From NCBI GenBank assembly GCA_944739405.2, contig OX123190.2, positions 82,651,086-82,715,085 on the forward strand: a DNA stretch of 64,000 bases. The letters run 5' to 3'. The notes under the pieces were generated by a model. It made no database searches, was not told where the DNA came from, and was given only the letters and a program-made list of their open reading frames with translations. Position numbers and translations under genes: made by a program. Positions 1 through 8,946 of this stretch are shown piece after piece (positions within the stretch are counted from its first letter, which is position 1; each line of letters opens with the position of its first letter). The stretch comes from Euclidia mi (taxonomy: Eukaryota; Arthropoda; Insecta; Lepidoptera; Erebidae).

Positions 1-582
1 ATAAAGTAGGAATATTAATCTGCTAGTTTGCATAGTGGAGGTAAGATTTCAAAATGAAAAAAAAAAAAAAATGTACGTGTCAGATTTTATAAGAAGATGT
101 TAAGTGAACCTACAAAAAGCTCGCAGTATTTAGGTGTCACGCAAGCTCGTGGCCATTATTAGAAAATTGCAAATGTGAATGAGTGAATTCGCCGTTTTGA
201 AATAGTCAAGTGCGTCAGATTAAGTTATATATGCTTTATCCTAACGTCCTTGATGTGCCTTCTCATAATCTGACGATTATCTTGAGGGAGTAAGACAACA
301 GCTCATTTTCTGAACATTTTGAAAGTATAGCCGCTCCCCCACCGATGAAAATTTATACTTTATTAACATTTTTATTTTTTTATCATATAAGCTTTGCAAC
401 ACAATAGGTCTCCATGACACTCGAGTAAATCCCAATTTAGCATCGTGGGCTCCCCTACTATTGATAACAAAAAAAAGGGTGGTGATTTACATGTGCATGT
501 GCCTACTTAATTTATATATACCAAAAACATATACCTACCGAAAAAAAATACACACACATATTAAACCCAAAAACATTTCATT
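1..582. other. AT-rich sequence, nothing recognised
   Basis: No convincing coding sequence. It contains an A-tract near 58-71 and a short stretch of alternating (ca) near 550. The only long open frames are AT-rich and resemble no family. Confidence 0.5.
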
Positions 583-828
583 TTGTTCAGGGACTTTAGA
601 GATAAACGATGGTAAGCTATTTTTGACAAAAATTTGTTCTGCGACTTTAGAGACGAAGAATGTTATGCTTTTTTTACTATAACTTTGTTTAGCGACTTTT
701 GAAAATTATGGTCACCTACTTATGCTCTTTTATAATAATCATTCATTTGTGGCGCTTGTCATGTTGAGCGATTTAGGTTTATTACGGTGTACAGCGATTT
801 TGAAAATCTAAATGTGGTCATCGACTTT
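583..828. repeat. Degenerate tandem repeat, ~50-70 bp unit
   Basis: The phrase 'gttcagggactttagag' returns in decayed form as 'gttctgcgactttagag', 'gtttagcgacttttgaa', 'gttgagcgatttagg' and 'gtacagcgattttgaaa', at irregular spacing of about 50-70 bases. This is an old, diverged tandem array. No coding potential is visible. Confidence 0.5.
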
Positions 829-1125
829 TGATGCTGACTGTACAATCACAGTCTAGAGTACGGCCGGCGGCGCGGAGCGGGCGCGCGCGTGACGTATCGG
901 TTAAGCGAGGTGGGCCGACTGTCGGCGCCGCGGCGCGTGCGACGCGAGGTAGCGGGGAGGACGCTTTAACTTTGCGTGAGCGGCGTACGCGCGCTATAAC
1001 CTTGTCGCGACGTTACATACGGGAATTAACGCGAACATGCATTAGGTATTTACATACCTTATTTTTGCTTGACGTTTCGAGACGGTTGCACGCCGCGTGG
1101 TCGCAAGCTGACTGTTGTAGCGGTG
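828..1125. other. GC- and CpG-rich block next to a Penelope fragment
   Basis: A local GC island in AT-rich surroundings, dense in CG dinucleotides, for example 'cggccggcggcgcgg'. The plus-strand open frame across it is arginine-rich and looks like a by-product of composition. It abuts the minus-strand GIY-YIG fragment, so it may be the element's terminal sequence. A host CpG-rich regulatory block is the alternative. Confidence 0.3.
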
Positions 1126-1575
1126 TCACATCTCCGAGTGCGAGGTAGAAGCATCCATTTCTACCCCCGAGTCATTTATTTTCGAAGTACCGGCGCAAAA
1201 CACACTAACCGTATCTGTATATTGAACATTCGCCGACTGCGCATTAAAGTGGGGTGTTGTTAGTCGAATCAGTGGATTCCACGCCGATGACAATTTGAAG
1301 CCCTCTTCCCGATTGAAATTTTTATTTTTTCTGATTTCGACCGCTTCACGCACAACTCTTGGGTAAAAGTGGCGTTCCGTGGAGAGGACTTGGGGGCGAT
1401 GAAATTCAATCCAGTGATTGGTGCCCGATTGAAGTAAATGTTCCGCAATCGCCGATTTGTTCGTTTGACGGTTCTTTACAGCTGCGATGTGCTCCTTTAT
1501 ACGTTCAGCGATAGTCCGCTTCGTTTGCCCTATGTAAGAGCTTGTCTTTCGAGATAAATACTACGTACCTTTGTT
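1126..1575 (-). pseudogene. Penelope-like element, C-terminal GIY-YIG endonuclease fragment
   Basis: Reading the minus strand from about 1560 down to the stop at 1126 gives an open frame with 'SYIGQTKRTIAERIKEH', then 'SAIAEHLLQSG', 'RHFYPRVVREA' and 'NREEGFKLSSAWNPL'. This order (YIG with a following arginine, the xAEH block, the E before RxxxE) is that of the GIY-YIG nuclease fused to the C-terminus of Penelope-like retroelement reverse transcriptases. The YIG half is intact. The upstream GIY half is damaged: it reads roughly KGT-stop-Y near 1565. The reverse transcriptase is missing, so this is a 5'-truncated dead copy. About 35 bases around 1540-1580 reappear as both arms of the palindrome at 45.64-45.73 kb. 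Confidence 0.75.
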
Positions 1576-1795
1576 TGGAGTAACCGATAGTACATCCATG
1601 AACATGGCGCTTGCAACAGTGTCGAAATATCTGTTAAAGTTTAAACGACCACGAAAGTTAAACTTTCTATATCGTGAGAAAACCTGCATATCTTAGAATT
1701 TTCAATTTATAGTGGCCTGTGCGGAAAATAGATAATAACCTGAGCTGTACTACGTTTGGTTACAGAAACTATCTACATTTTAATTTCCTATGTTT

Positions 1796-1970
1796 TGGGC
1801 CAGAAAGAGATGGCCATGGTCTTTAGTAAGCCACGGTATTCTTCAAATACGACTGTCTTATCTATCTCTCGAATAGTTTGTACAAATATACAATTAATTA
1901 ACGATCGATTGTCCAGTATCCGATTGAATCCCCAATCCCCCGTCCCCGCAAACATAAATATTAACACTAG
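1796..1970 (+). repeat. Dispersed repeat, copy 1 (paired with 25127-25290)
   Basis: From 'tgggccagaaagagatgg' through 'gactgtcttatctatctctc', 'caattaattaacgatcg' and 'caatcccccgtccccgcaaac', this stretch matches 25127-25290 nearly base for base. It is non-coding, and no family is recognised. The downstream 1981-2200 region may belong to the same element, since 'gggctaca' recurs near 2150. Confidence 0.65.
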
Positions 1971-1980
1971 AGTACACGCG

Positions 1981-2000
1981 TGGGCTACATATGTAGCCCA
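1981..2000. repeat. Perfect 20-bp palindrome
   Basis: 'tgggctacatatgtagccca' equals its own reverse complement. It directly follows the dispersed repeat and could be an internal or terminal inverted repeat of a small DNA transposon. Confidence 0.7.
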
Positions 2001-2200
2001 GGGTGTAATATTGTCATATATTGGCGGAACTAGGTGTACCACAGCGCAATCGTCTTGTGTATTCCTCGATTGGTTCTCCCCGCTCCTACTACTAGAATGC
2101 CTATTAGAACGGCATAAGGACGTGCGCAAAAATCGTCCTAGAAGTTGGTGGGCTACACCTGTGCCCCGCGCGAGCGTTTAAGTATTTTGTATTATTATGG

Positions 2201-2821
2201 TGTATTAACGGTCGATCAGTAACATGGCATGTATAAACGGTCTCATAATAATATAAAAAACGAATAATCTACAAATGAAAGTGATCTGACGTCAATATTT
2301 CTAAAATGTGTAATTCTATCTAGTAAAATCGTGTGCCAATTGAGCGTCGTATTTCCCAGAAAAAATATAGGAACCAAGAGTTATCAAACTGAAAGGCAGG
2401 CTACAACAGGATTAAAAGAATATCCCCAGCGACAAAATATGCCTATTCGGGGAGGAGTTGGTTGGTATTTATTCTGCAGCGCACGCAAGCTATGCAGCAA
2501 ATGTATGAGGCGAATTCGTAGTGAACATCAGGTGTGTGTCCTGATTGCTCACCGATAGAACAGTTTATTGCAAATTATTTAATTATGTGGTTAATAGCCA
2601 TTGCTAGTGATAAACTTTAAGGTAAATATTACGTTCCTAAATAAAAATAAGACTATGGCATCTCAGGCCTACCAAATATTGATGATTTTTAAGTAGTTTT
2701 AGTATGTGTTTGATATTATAATTAAAAAGACAAGTCATGAATAATTTTATGTTCCATTCTGATTATAATAAACATATCTATAAATTAAACAATGTGTTTT
2801 ATTAATTTGTTTACTACTTAC
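2201..2821. other. Unassigned; weak transposase-like C-terminus at 2331-2558
   Basis: The plus-strand frame 2331-2558 ends in a Cys/Arg-rich stretch 'SARKLCSKCMRRIRSEHQVC'. This loosely recalls the zinc-binding tail of piggyBac transposases but lacks the full cysteine pattern. I do not call a gene. The rest is AT-rich and unassigned. Confidence 0.25.
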
Positions 2822-3265
2822 ACCGCCAGTCACCGGGCACATGACACATAATAAGTTACATCTGACTCGGTGGCGCCGACACCGCCAGTCACCGGGCACA
2901 TGACACATAATAAGTTGCATCTGCCCCGGTGGCGCCGACACCGCCAGTCACCGGGCACATGACACATAATAAGTTGCATCGGCCCCGGTGGCGCCGATAC
3001 CGCCAGTCACCGGGCACATGACATGGGTGCATAGGGTTCCCACCAAGAACTAAGGGTCCCAAGATTCCAAGCCAACCTCACCTGCAAGTGGTGCACCTGC
3101 CGATCAACGGACGAGGCTCTGGCAAACAAAATATCCCGATAAGCAGCAATAGGCTCGCCACCTATTACGTGGGATCAAAACCCTGGCGAAAAGTGGGCGC
3201 TTAATATGCCTCTGCCTACCCCTTCGGGGAAACAGGCGTGAGTCTATGTATGTATGTATGTATGC
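2822..3265 (+). mobile_element. VNTR-bearing retroposon, copy 1 (about 3.4 repeat units)
   Basis: The element starts abruptly inside a 59-bp minisatellite. Units begin at 2822, 2881, 2940 and 2999 with 'accgccagtcaccgggcac'. A unique segment follows, with 'tagggttcccaccaagaac', 'gtggtgcacctgccgatcaa' and 'cctattacgtgggatcaaaa'. It ends in the RTE-type 3' module 'cctaccccttcgggg...aacaggcgtgagtctatg' plus (TATG)n. There is no ORF, so it is a non-autonomous, 5'-truncated retroposon. The copy at 5.69-6.59 kb is the same element in the opposite orientation. Confidence 0.8.
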
Positions 3266-3565
3266 ATTGAAAATAAATTCTCCGTACATTACACGCTACC
3301 TCGAGAACTCAGTATTAAGTGCAATTGTGCCCCTCGTCTCAATAGATAGCGGAGCGAAGTGCCTTTGACTCGGAGTTAAACGGTACTTCTTCTTCAATCG
3401 GTTTGTCATGTAAATGTCGGCGGCAAGTTTGATTTAAGCGACTGTACTGAGGCAACTAATTTGTAGGTTGCTGAAAGGGATCATCCTTATTCATATTAAT
3501 GTTATAATTTCTAAAGTCTGTATGTTCAATTTTTACGTCAATACGACTAACTGCCGGATAGCATT
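3266..3565 (+). repeat. Dispersed repeat, copy 1 (paired with 36247-36545)
   Basis: Starting at 'tgaaaataaattctccgtac', this ~300-bp segment is closely matched at 36247-36545 in the same orientation. The match runs through 'tcgtctcaatagatagcgg', 'cttcttcaatcggtttgtc', 'ggcaactaatttgtaggttg' and 'actaactgccggat'. In one place it has an extra 'gcgactg' relative to the other. It has no long ORF. The family is unknown; it may be a LINE 3' UTR, since LINE-like protein remains follow on the minus strand. Confidence 0.7.
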
Positions 3566-3584
3566 TAGATCAAAAGATCGTTCA

Positions 3585-3845
3585 TTGTCATGCCAATGTC
3601 TCAATTTTTCTTTTGGTCGTTGCAGTATGTCCTTCGCTTTCACACTTCTCTGTCGCCCGTCATCCGATAATTAGCCCCTTTCTCTTTCATATCCATCCTC
3701 ACACAGTCTATCCATATTCTATTGGCCGCCCGCTCCATTCTTGTCCCTCCACCAGCATATTCATAACTTTCTTACCTACTTACATATCATCTCTTCGCAT
3801 AACATTCACCTTTTCGTCAATGGGCGCCACTTTCAGACTGTATAA
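3585..3845 (-). pseudogene. LINE reverse-transcriptase C-terminal remnant
   Basis: The minus strand gives 'RIWIDCVRMDMKEKG', 'YRMTGDREV' and then 'RTYC' across one stop. This matches the general plan of the C-terminal tail of lepidopteran RTE/L1-like LINE polymerases (GRPxxRWxDxVKxDM...MTxDRxxWKxKT). It is a short, dead 3' fragment. The ~300-bp repeat upstream on the plus strand (3266-3565) would then be its 3' UTR. Confidence 0.5.
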
Positions 3846-4008
3846 ATAAAGTAGATACTACCAGTCTTACTAATAAAAAAATATTACTCACACGTTTAAC
3901 GTATGAATACTTACACAGCGTATAACGTCTGTATAGGAGTTATACAGGGTTTACACAACATCGCTAGTAATAAACGCAAAGACAAGCTTGTGTAACTACT
4001 CACGCTGT

Positions 4009-4135
4009 GTACACACAGCTACACATTAACCTATACAAGCCCAATATTAGGCGAACTCCCTTAGTGTGACAAACTTGTTGTTGAGTAGTTCAGCTAATAT
4101 TGGTTCTGTATAGGTTGATGTGTAGCTGTGTGTAC
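4009..4135. repeat. Long inverted repeat with ~50-bp arms
   Basis: The left arm 4009-4058 begins 'gtacacacagctacacat' and the right arm 4086-4135 ends in its reverse complement. Only a few mismatches and a ~27-base spacer separate the arms. This could be a fold-back MITE or a cruciform-forming repeat. No clear target duplication was seen. Confidence 0.7.
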
Positions 4136-4348
4136 GTCAAATATGCTGACAACCTTTTACGAAGTACGTTCAAAAACTTCTAATTGTAACTTCGTTTTAA
4201 TAATTTAATTGTATTTTATAGTTTATATCGAATTTTACTAGCTTAATTATATATTAAATAGCGTTTCTTCTTAAAAATATCCCTTATCTATTAATCTAAT
4301 GTACAAAAACTAAAGACTAATGGTTGTTATTTTCTGAAGGATAAATAT

Positions 4349-4807
4349 TGTTACGAGCTGGGGTTCGACGATAAATTATAACTTACTATGCCACTTAAAC
4401 TGAACTTTATTTATACACAAACACTATACCCACTTATTTACACAACTAGTAAAAACACACTTATTTCACACTTAATTCTCAACACTAATAAAAACACCAC
4501 TATTCACACCACTAGTACAACACTAAACACTTCCGAATTACTTCCCTTCGCTTCTTGTTGATCGCTTCGCTATTCGATTGTTACTGTGTGAACTCGCTCG
4601 CCCGCCGCGTATTTATACCGGCCGGACAGGCAACGAGATCCTTCTGGCATATTCCCGAACATTCTCACCACAGACGAAACATTCTAGTAAGTCGGGAACA
4701 GTCGACATAGTCCAACGCCATCTAGTACAGAGTAGCTGAATTACCTTTAACCCACCGATACATTCAATCTCTTCTAGTACACCCATTCACCGATAGATGG
4801 CGTAACA
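4349..4807 (-). mobile_element. Solo LTR, Ty3/gypsy-like, 459 bp
   Basis: The segment begins TGTTACG and ends CGTAACA (TG...CA termini with short inverted repeats). It is flanked on both sides by ATAT, consistent with a 4-bp target duplication. Transcription signals lie on the minus strand: a TATAAATAC box and, about 200 bases downstream, AATAAA. No internal domain, primer site or polypurine tract adjoins, so it is a solo LTR left by recombination. The superfamily is inferred from the TSD length and termini. Confidence 0.65.
4609..4617 (-). promoter_or_regulatory. TATA box of the solo LTR
   Basis: TATAAATAC on the minus strand sits mid-LTR, between a GC-rich U3-like part (4620-4680) and the downstream AATAAA at 4406-4411. 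It would drive minus-strand transcripts. Confidence 0.5.
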
Positions 4808-4989
4808 ATATGATTTGATTTGAGCTCATAGCTTCCGAACGCCTACATCGACAATAACATTCATTTCATAGATCAAAGAAATATAACCTTCCTACAGTCC
4901 GTTCACAGTTATTTTACCTCTGACAACTGTCGGTGTTTATTTTCTTTATGTTGGAATTGTACTCTGTGATGACAGGAATGTAAAATAGG

Positions 4990-5388
4990 GTTACCCGTGC
5001 ATAACATTTTACCCAATATTAGTGGAAATGCTTCAAAATTTCAAATGCTTGAAGCTCCTGGCCGCAAAGTGGTTAGTTTACCGCCATACCACTGCAAGCT
5101 AAACGCAATTGAATTTATGTGGAGACTCATTAAAAGGCGAGTCACAAGCAATTTAGGACAAGAGGCAACCAACATTGTGAATTTATCGGCAGAAGCTTTT
5201 CAATCTATCACTGCAGAAGACTGACAAAAACATTGCAAACATGTGCGCCACATTGAAGACAAGCTTCGTGAAACAGATGGGTCTACGGATGCTGAAATGG
5301 ACAGGTTCATAATAGAATTAGATTCTGAGTCTGATACAGAATCTGACAGCAGTTACGAATCATCATTGCCAGTCCGAGTGGATCATTC
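4990..5388 (+). pseudogene. Tc1/mariner-like DDE transposase, C-terminal fragment
   Basis: The frame contains 'VVSLPPYHCKLNAIEFMWRL', the LPPYxxxLNxIExxW block carrying the third catalytic acid of DDE_3 (IS630/Tc1-mariner) transposases. It continues to 'NLSAEAFQSITAED'. A TGA at 5222 then replaces what is probably a Trp codon, because the same frame continues 'QKHCKHVRHIEDKLRE' and an acidic Ser/Glu/Asp tail up to about 5388. Everything upstream of the fragment is missing. The RTE-type tail at 5389 adjoins its 3' end. Inactive. Confidence 0.75.
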
Positions 5389-5440
5389 TTATAGACTCAC
5401 GCCTGTTTCCATGAAGGGCTAGGCTGAGGTTTAATATTAC
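5389..5440 (-). mobile_element. RTE-type 3' tail fragment
   Basis: 'tatagactcacgcctgtttcc' followed by 'taatattacacccac' is a short SINE or RTE 3' end in reverse orientation. The 'taatattacacccac' extension is shared with 24735-24920, so both belong to one sub-family. Confidence 0.6.
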
Positions 5441-5689
5441 ACCCACGTCATACTTATTCAAAATAAATATGAAAATTAAATTTGCAGTTTTTGCATTTGA
5501 TAATTAGAACCTCAAGTTGTCGTAATTATGATGCGTTTACCTTTGTATATTAAATAGACAACATTTTTATTATAACTGCTTATCTTCATAGGAAATTATT
5601 TATTTCGTAAGAAAATAAATGTACATCCATGCCAATATCAAGAGGTTTTGTTATAAACATTTAATACGATCGCGTAGGCAATACATACA

Positions 5690-6590
5690 TAGACTCACGC
5701 CTGTTTCCCCGAAGGGGTGGGCGGAGGCATATTAAGCGCCCACTTTTCGCCAGGGTTTTGATCCCACGTAATAGGTGGCGAGCCTATTGCCGCTTATCGG
5801 GATATTTTGTTTGCCAGGGCCTCGTCCGTTGATCGGCAGGTGCACCACTTGCAGGTGAGGTTGGCTTGGGAGTCTTGGGACCCTTAATTCTTGGTGGGAA
5901 CCCTATGCGCCCATGTCATGTGCCCGGTGACTGGCGGTATCGGCGCCACCGGGGCAGATGCAACTTATTATGTGTCATGTGCCCGGTGACTGGCGGTGTC
6001 GGCGCCACCGGGTCAGATGTAACTTATTATGTGTCATGTGCCCGGTGACTGGCGGTGTCGGCGCCACCGAGTCAGATGTAACTTATTATGTGTCATGTGC
6101 CCGGTGACTGGCGGTGTCGGCTCCACCGGGGCAGATGCAACTTATTATGTGTCATGTGCCCGGTGACTGGCGGTGTCGGCGCCACCGGGGCAGATGCAAC
6201 TTATTATGTGTCATGTGCCCGGTGACTGACGGTGTCGGCGCCACCGGGGCAGATGCAACTTATTATGTGTCATGTGCCCGGTGACTGGCGGTATCGGCGC
6301 CACCGGGTCAGATGCAACTTATTATGTGTCATGTGCCCGGTGACTGGCGGTGTCGGCGCTACCGGGTCAGATGTAACTTATTATGTGTCATGTGCCCGGT
6401 GACTGGCGGTGTCGGCGCCACCGGGGCAGATGCAACTTATTATGTGTCATGTGCCCGGTGACTGGCGGTGTCGGTGCCACTGGGGCAGATGCAACAATTT
6501 TTCCCATGTGCTCCGGTGCCGGGGCCGACTACCGGGGTGGTTGGGCCTCACTCGAACACACAGACACAGAGCGAGTTCCAAGTCTTAAGA
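5690..6590 (-). mobile_element. VNTR-bearing retroposon, copy 2 (10 repeat units)
   Basis: This is the minus-strand counterpart of 2822-3265. The tail lies at 5690 (reverse complement of the UUCG hairpin and 'aacaggcgtgagtctatg'), followed by the unique segment to about 5915. Ten 59-bp units then start at 5920 and step by 59 to 6451, each beginning 'gtgcccggtgactg'. Beyond the array is a 5' head, 'cccatgtgctccggtgccgg' to 'cactcgaacacacag', that copy 1 lacks. Units differ by single substitutions (gggg/gggt cagatg, gcc/gct), showing independent drift. A frame open through the array is due only to the repeat period. Confidence 0.8.
5920..6510. repeat. 59-bp minisatellite, 10 units
   Basis: Unit starts are at 5920, 5979, 6038, 6097, 6156, 6215, 6274, 6333, 6392 and 6451. 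Each unit carries 'ggtgtcggcgccacc', a short self-complementary motif. It is the internal VNTR of the retroposon above. Confidence 0.9.
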
Positions 6591-6596
6591 AATATT

Positions 6597-6840
6597 ATCA
6601 TCATCAGCCTTTAACAGTCCACTGCTGGACTAGGCCTCTCCTTTGAAAGGAGGAATTGGCCTACTGTACCACGCTGGCCAAACGGGTTGGTATAGGGTTT
6701 GTATCAAGTTTTCCTTCTCTTACAGTGTTGTACTCTGCATTATATGCTCCCTCTGTCGACTCTCACGACACCCATGGGATGATACGGGGTGGTGACATTT
6801 CGTATTCTAAATCTGTCACCACAAGGACCAAGAGAGTTTA
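6597..6840. mobile_element. SINE-like retroposon with its halves in opposite orientation
   Basis: 6597-6707 is the reverse complement of the 3' half seen at 43310-43413 ('gatgatgatg' tail, 'gtccagcagtgg', 'aggagaggcctagtcc', 'ccaacccgtttggcc'). 6712-6830 instead reads in the same direction as 43165-43300 ('gctccctctgtcg', 'acccatgggatgatac', 'ggggtggtgacatt'). The intact arrangement is at 43.2 kb, so this copy has an internal inversion. Confidence 0.65.
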
Positions 6841-7584
6841 AATGTTGGTCGAAAAATATGTAGGTCGTACTGGCATACGAGATAACGCTCCATTTTATCG
6901 AGACTGGCGACCGAGACCGAGAGAAAAACAACGCATTATAGGCATTCATTTCCTCTATCGAGCCCGCCCATTCATGTAGAAGTTTATAGGCATAACTGTC
7001 CATTAAATATGCATCATTTCTTTGAAGAAAATCATGGAAGGACTAGATGCTTTGCAGAGGCAAGAGATCCTACCCCCGCTCCTTATTTGGATTCACCCGT
7101 GATGGGGTGATACCACCAACACCCGCCCTGGGTGTCAACTAAGATAGCTACGCCACTAAGTCCTGATGTCTGTTCCTAACTTTGTTTTCTGTGTCTCACC
7201 TATGATCACGAAGGCAAAATAAGTACCTATACCTAATCCTACGCAAACTGAGTTTGTCCGTTGTAGTCTCAACAAATGTTTAGGCTACAACTAAACGTCT
7301 CAGCTGAAATAACTAACTATAAATGCAAATGAAAGCAACGAAAAAATACCAATCCACTCTTTCCTACTCCATTTTTTGAGAATATAGGTTTGGTCTAAGG
7401 TAACGATTGATCAGGCAATGGACTAGTACCTACCTGGTCTTATAACTCTCGTGACGGCGAGGTTACAAACTGGTTATATCAGTAGGTAAGGCAGTTGTGT
7501 CAAATCAAAAGTTATTATTTTTCCTGCTACAATATGGAAAGGTCCGGCTTGCTTGCCGATAAGAATTATTTACCTACTAAATTA
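6841..7584. other. Unassigned AT-rich gap
   Basis: No ORF of interest and no TIR or tRNA promoter box seen. It lies between the inverted SINE and the 3' end of the long minus-strand LINE. Confidence 0.4.
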
Positions 7585-8807
7585 CAAAATATTTATTTAT
7601 TTATTTATTAAACTTCATACATACACTATAGAGATTTATGTATAGGCGGACTTAATGCCTAAGGCATTCTCTACCAGTCTACCTTTTGGGTGGCGCAGAG
7701 ATTGATCAAAGTAGGTGTAAATTGAAGTTACTATAAGTAGAGAAGGACAATTCTTCGTATTAAGTAAAACTAATCAAGAAAATAATTATATAGGTATACA
7801 TAAAGATAATTTATACTAAAAATATATAAACATATAAATAATATTCATAAATAAGAATACGCTATATACATACACACACGCACATATATATATATATATA
7901 CATTATATAAATATAATCATATATATATATAAATAATAATAATAACTACAATTGAATAGAGATGTCAACTCTGTGATGATCCTGCCAACTCGTTCTGCAG
8001 TAGTTGCCGCACTTTCAATTTAAATGTATGTCTTGTAGTAGCCATCCTGATTTCCAGAGGGAGGGCATTCCACAAAAGAATAGATTGCGATGATCCCATT
8101 GAATGTAGGAAAAGAAGAATGAAGGAAATCAGAGTTATGTGTCGGACAGAGAAGAACTAGATTGTTAGAAGAACGTAACGTTCTGTCGTGGTTGGAATGT
8201 AGATACTTAAAATAAGGGGTTAAATAGGTAGGTGGGTTAGGACACATGAGGATAGAGTATAGTGTTGTGAGGGCATGCATACTACTGCGTTGACGGATAG
8301 GTAACCATTTCAAACGGGAGCGATAAGTAGACACATGGTCATACATGCGAAGATTAAAGACGAATCGAATGCAGTTATTGAGAAGACGGTCAAGTTTATT
8401 GAGATGGTCTGCATTCAGGTCGAAATAACACACATCACCATAGTCGATTATGGGGAAAATTAAGGTATGCAGAAGCGTTGTCTTGGTCCTGGTTGGTAGA
8501 AAGTTTTTCAGGCGATAAAGAGCACGCAGAGTACCGGTGACTTTTTGACAGACGTGAGTCACCTGAGCACGCCAATTTAGAGTAGAGTCTACATGTAGGC
8601 CCAGGTCCCTAACTACTGGACAATATTCTATAACTGATTCATTGAACATGATCGGTGGTAGTGCGGTCATATCAAGTCTACTCAAAATTCTTTGACTGCC
8701 CACAACTATTGCTTGACACTTACTGGGATTTACTGACAGACCGAAAGATTTAGACCAACTATGCAAATATTCAAGATCCCTGTTCACACGGGCTACAGCA
8801 GAAGATA

Positions 8808-8946
8808 CATATATACACATACATAGACTCACGCCTGTTTCCCGGAGGGGTAGGCAGAGACTACGGAACGCCATTTGCAACGATCCTGACATACCTCACT
8901 TGCTTCACTCACTCCCATCAAGTTTCTCATGCATGCTCTTCTGTTA
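8808..8946 (-). mobile_element. RTE 3'-end insertion inside LINE-A ORF2
   Basis: A 139-bp piece reading on the minus strand 'aacagaagagcatgcatgag', 'gaacgccatttgcaacgatcc' in reverse, and 'aacaggcgtgagtctatg'. It is flanked by the 8-bp duplication AGAAGATA (8800-8807 and 8947-8954). It splits ORF2 exactly at the codons for I-S-S, and removing it restores the frame. It is a severely 5'-truncated copy of the same RTE family as 17369-17646 and 54940-55112. Confidence 0.85.

Noticed and set aside
2331..2558. Possible piggyBac transposase C-terminus
   Set aside because: Only a loose Cys/Arg resemblance; the Cys-His pattern is incomplete and no DDD core is nearby.
5866..6048. ORFs with repeated 'CHVPGDWR' or 'CPVTGGVGATG'
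   Set aside because: Products of the 59-bp minisatellite, whose unit is not a multiple of three, so no stable protein is encoded.
2822..6510. CRISPR array
   Set aside because: The 59-bp units are contiguous with no unique spacers, and the genome is eukaryotic.
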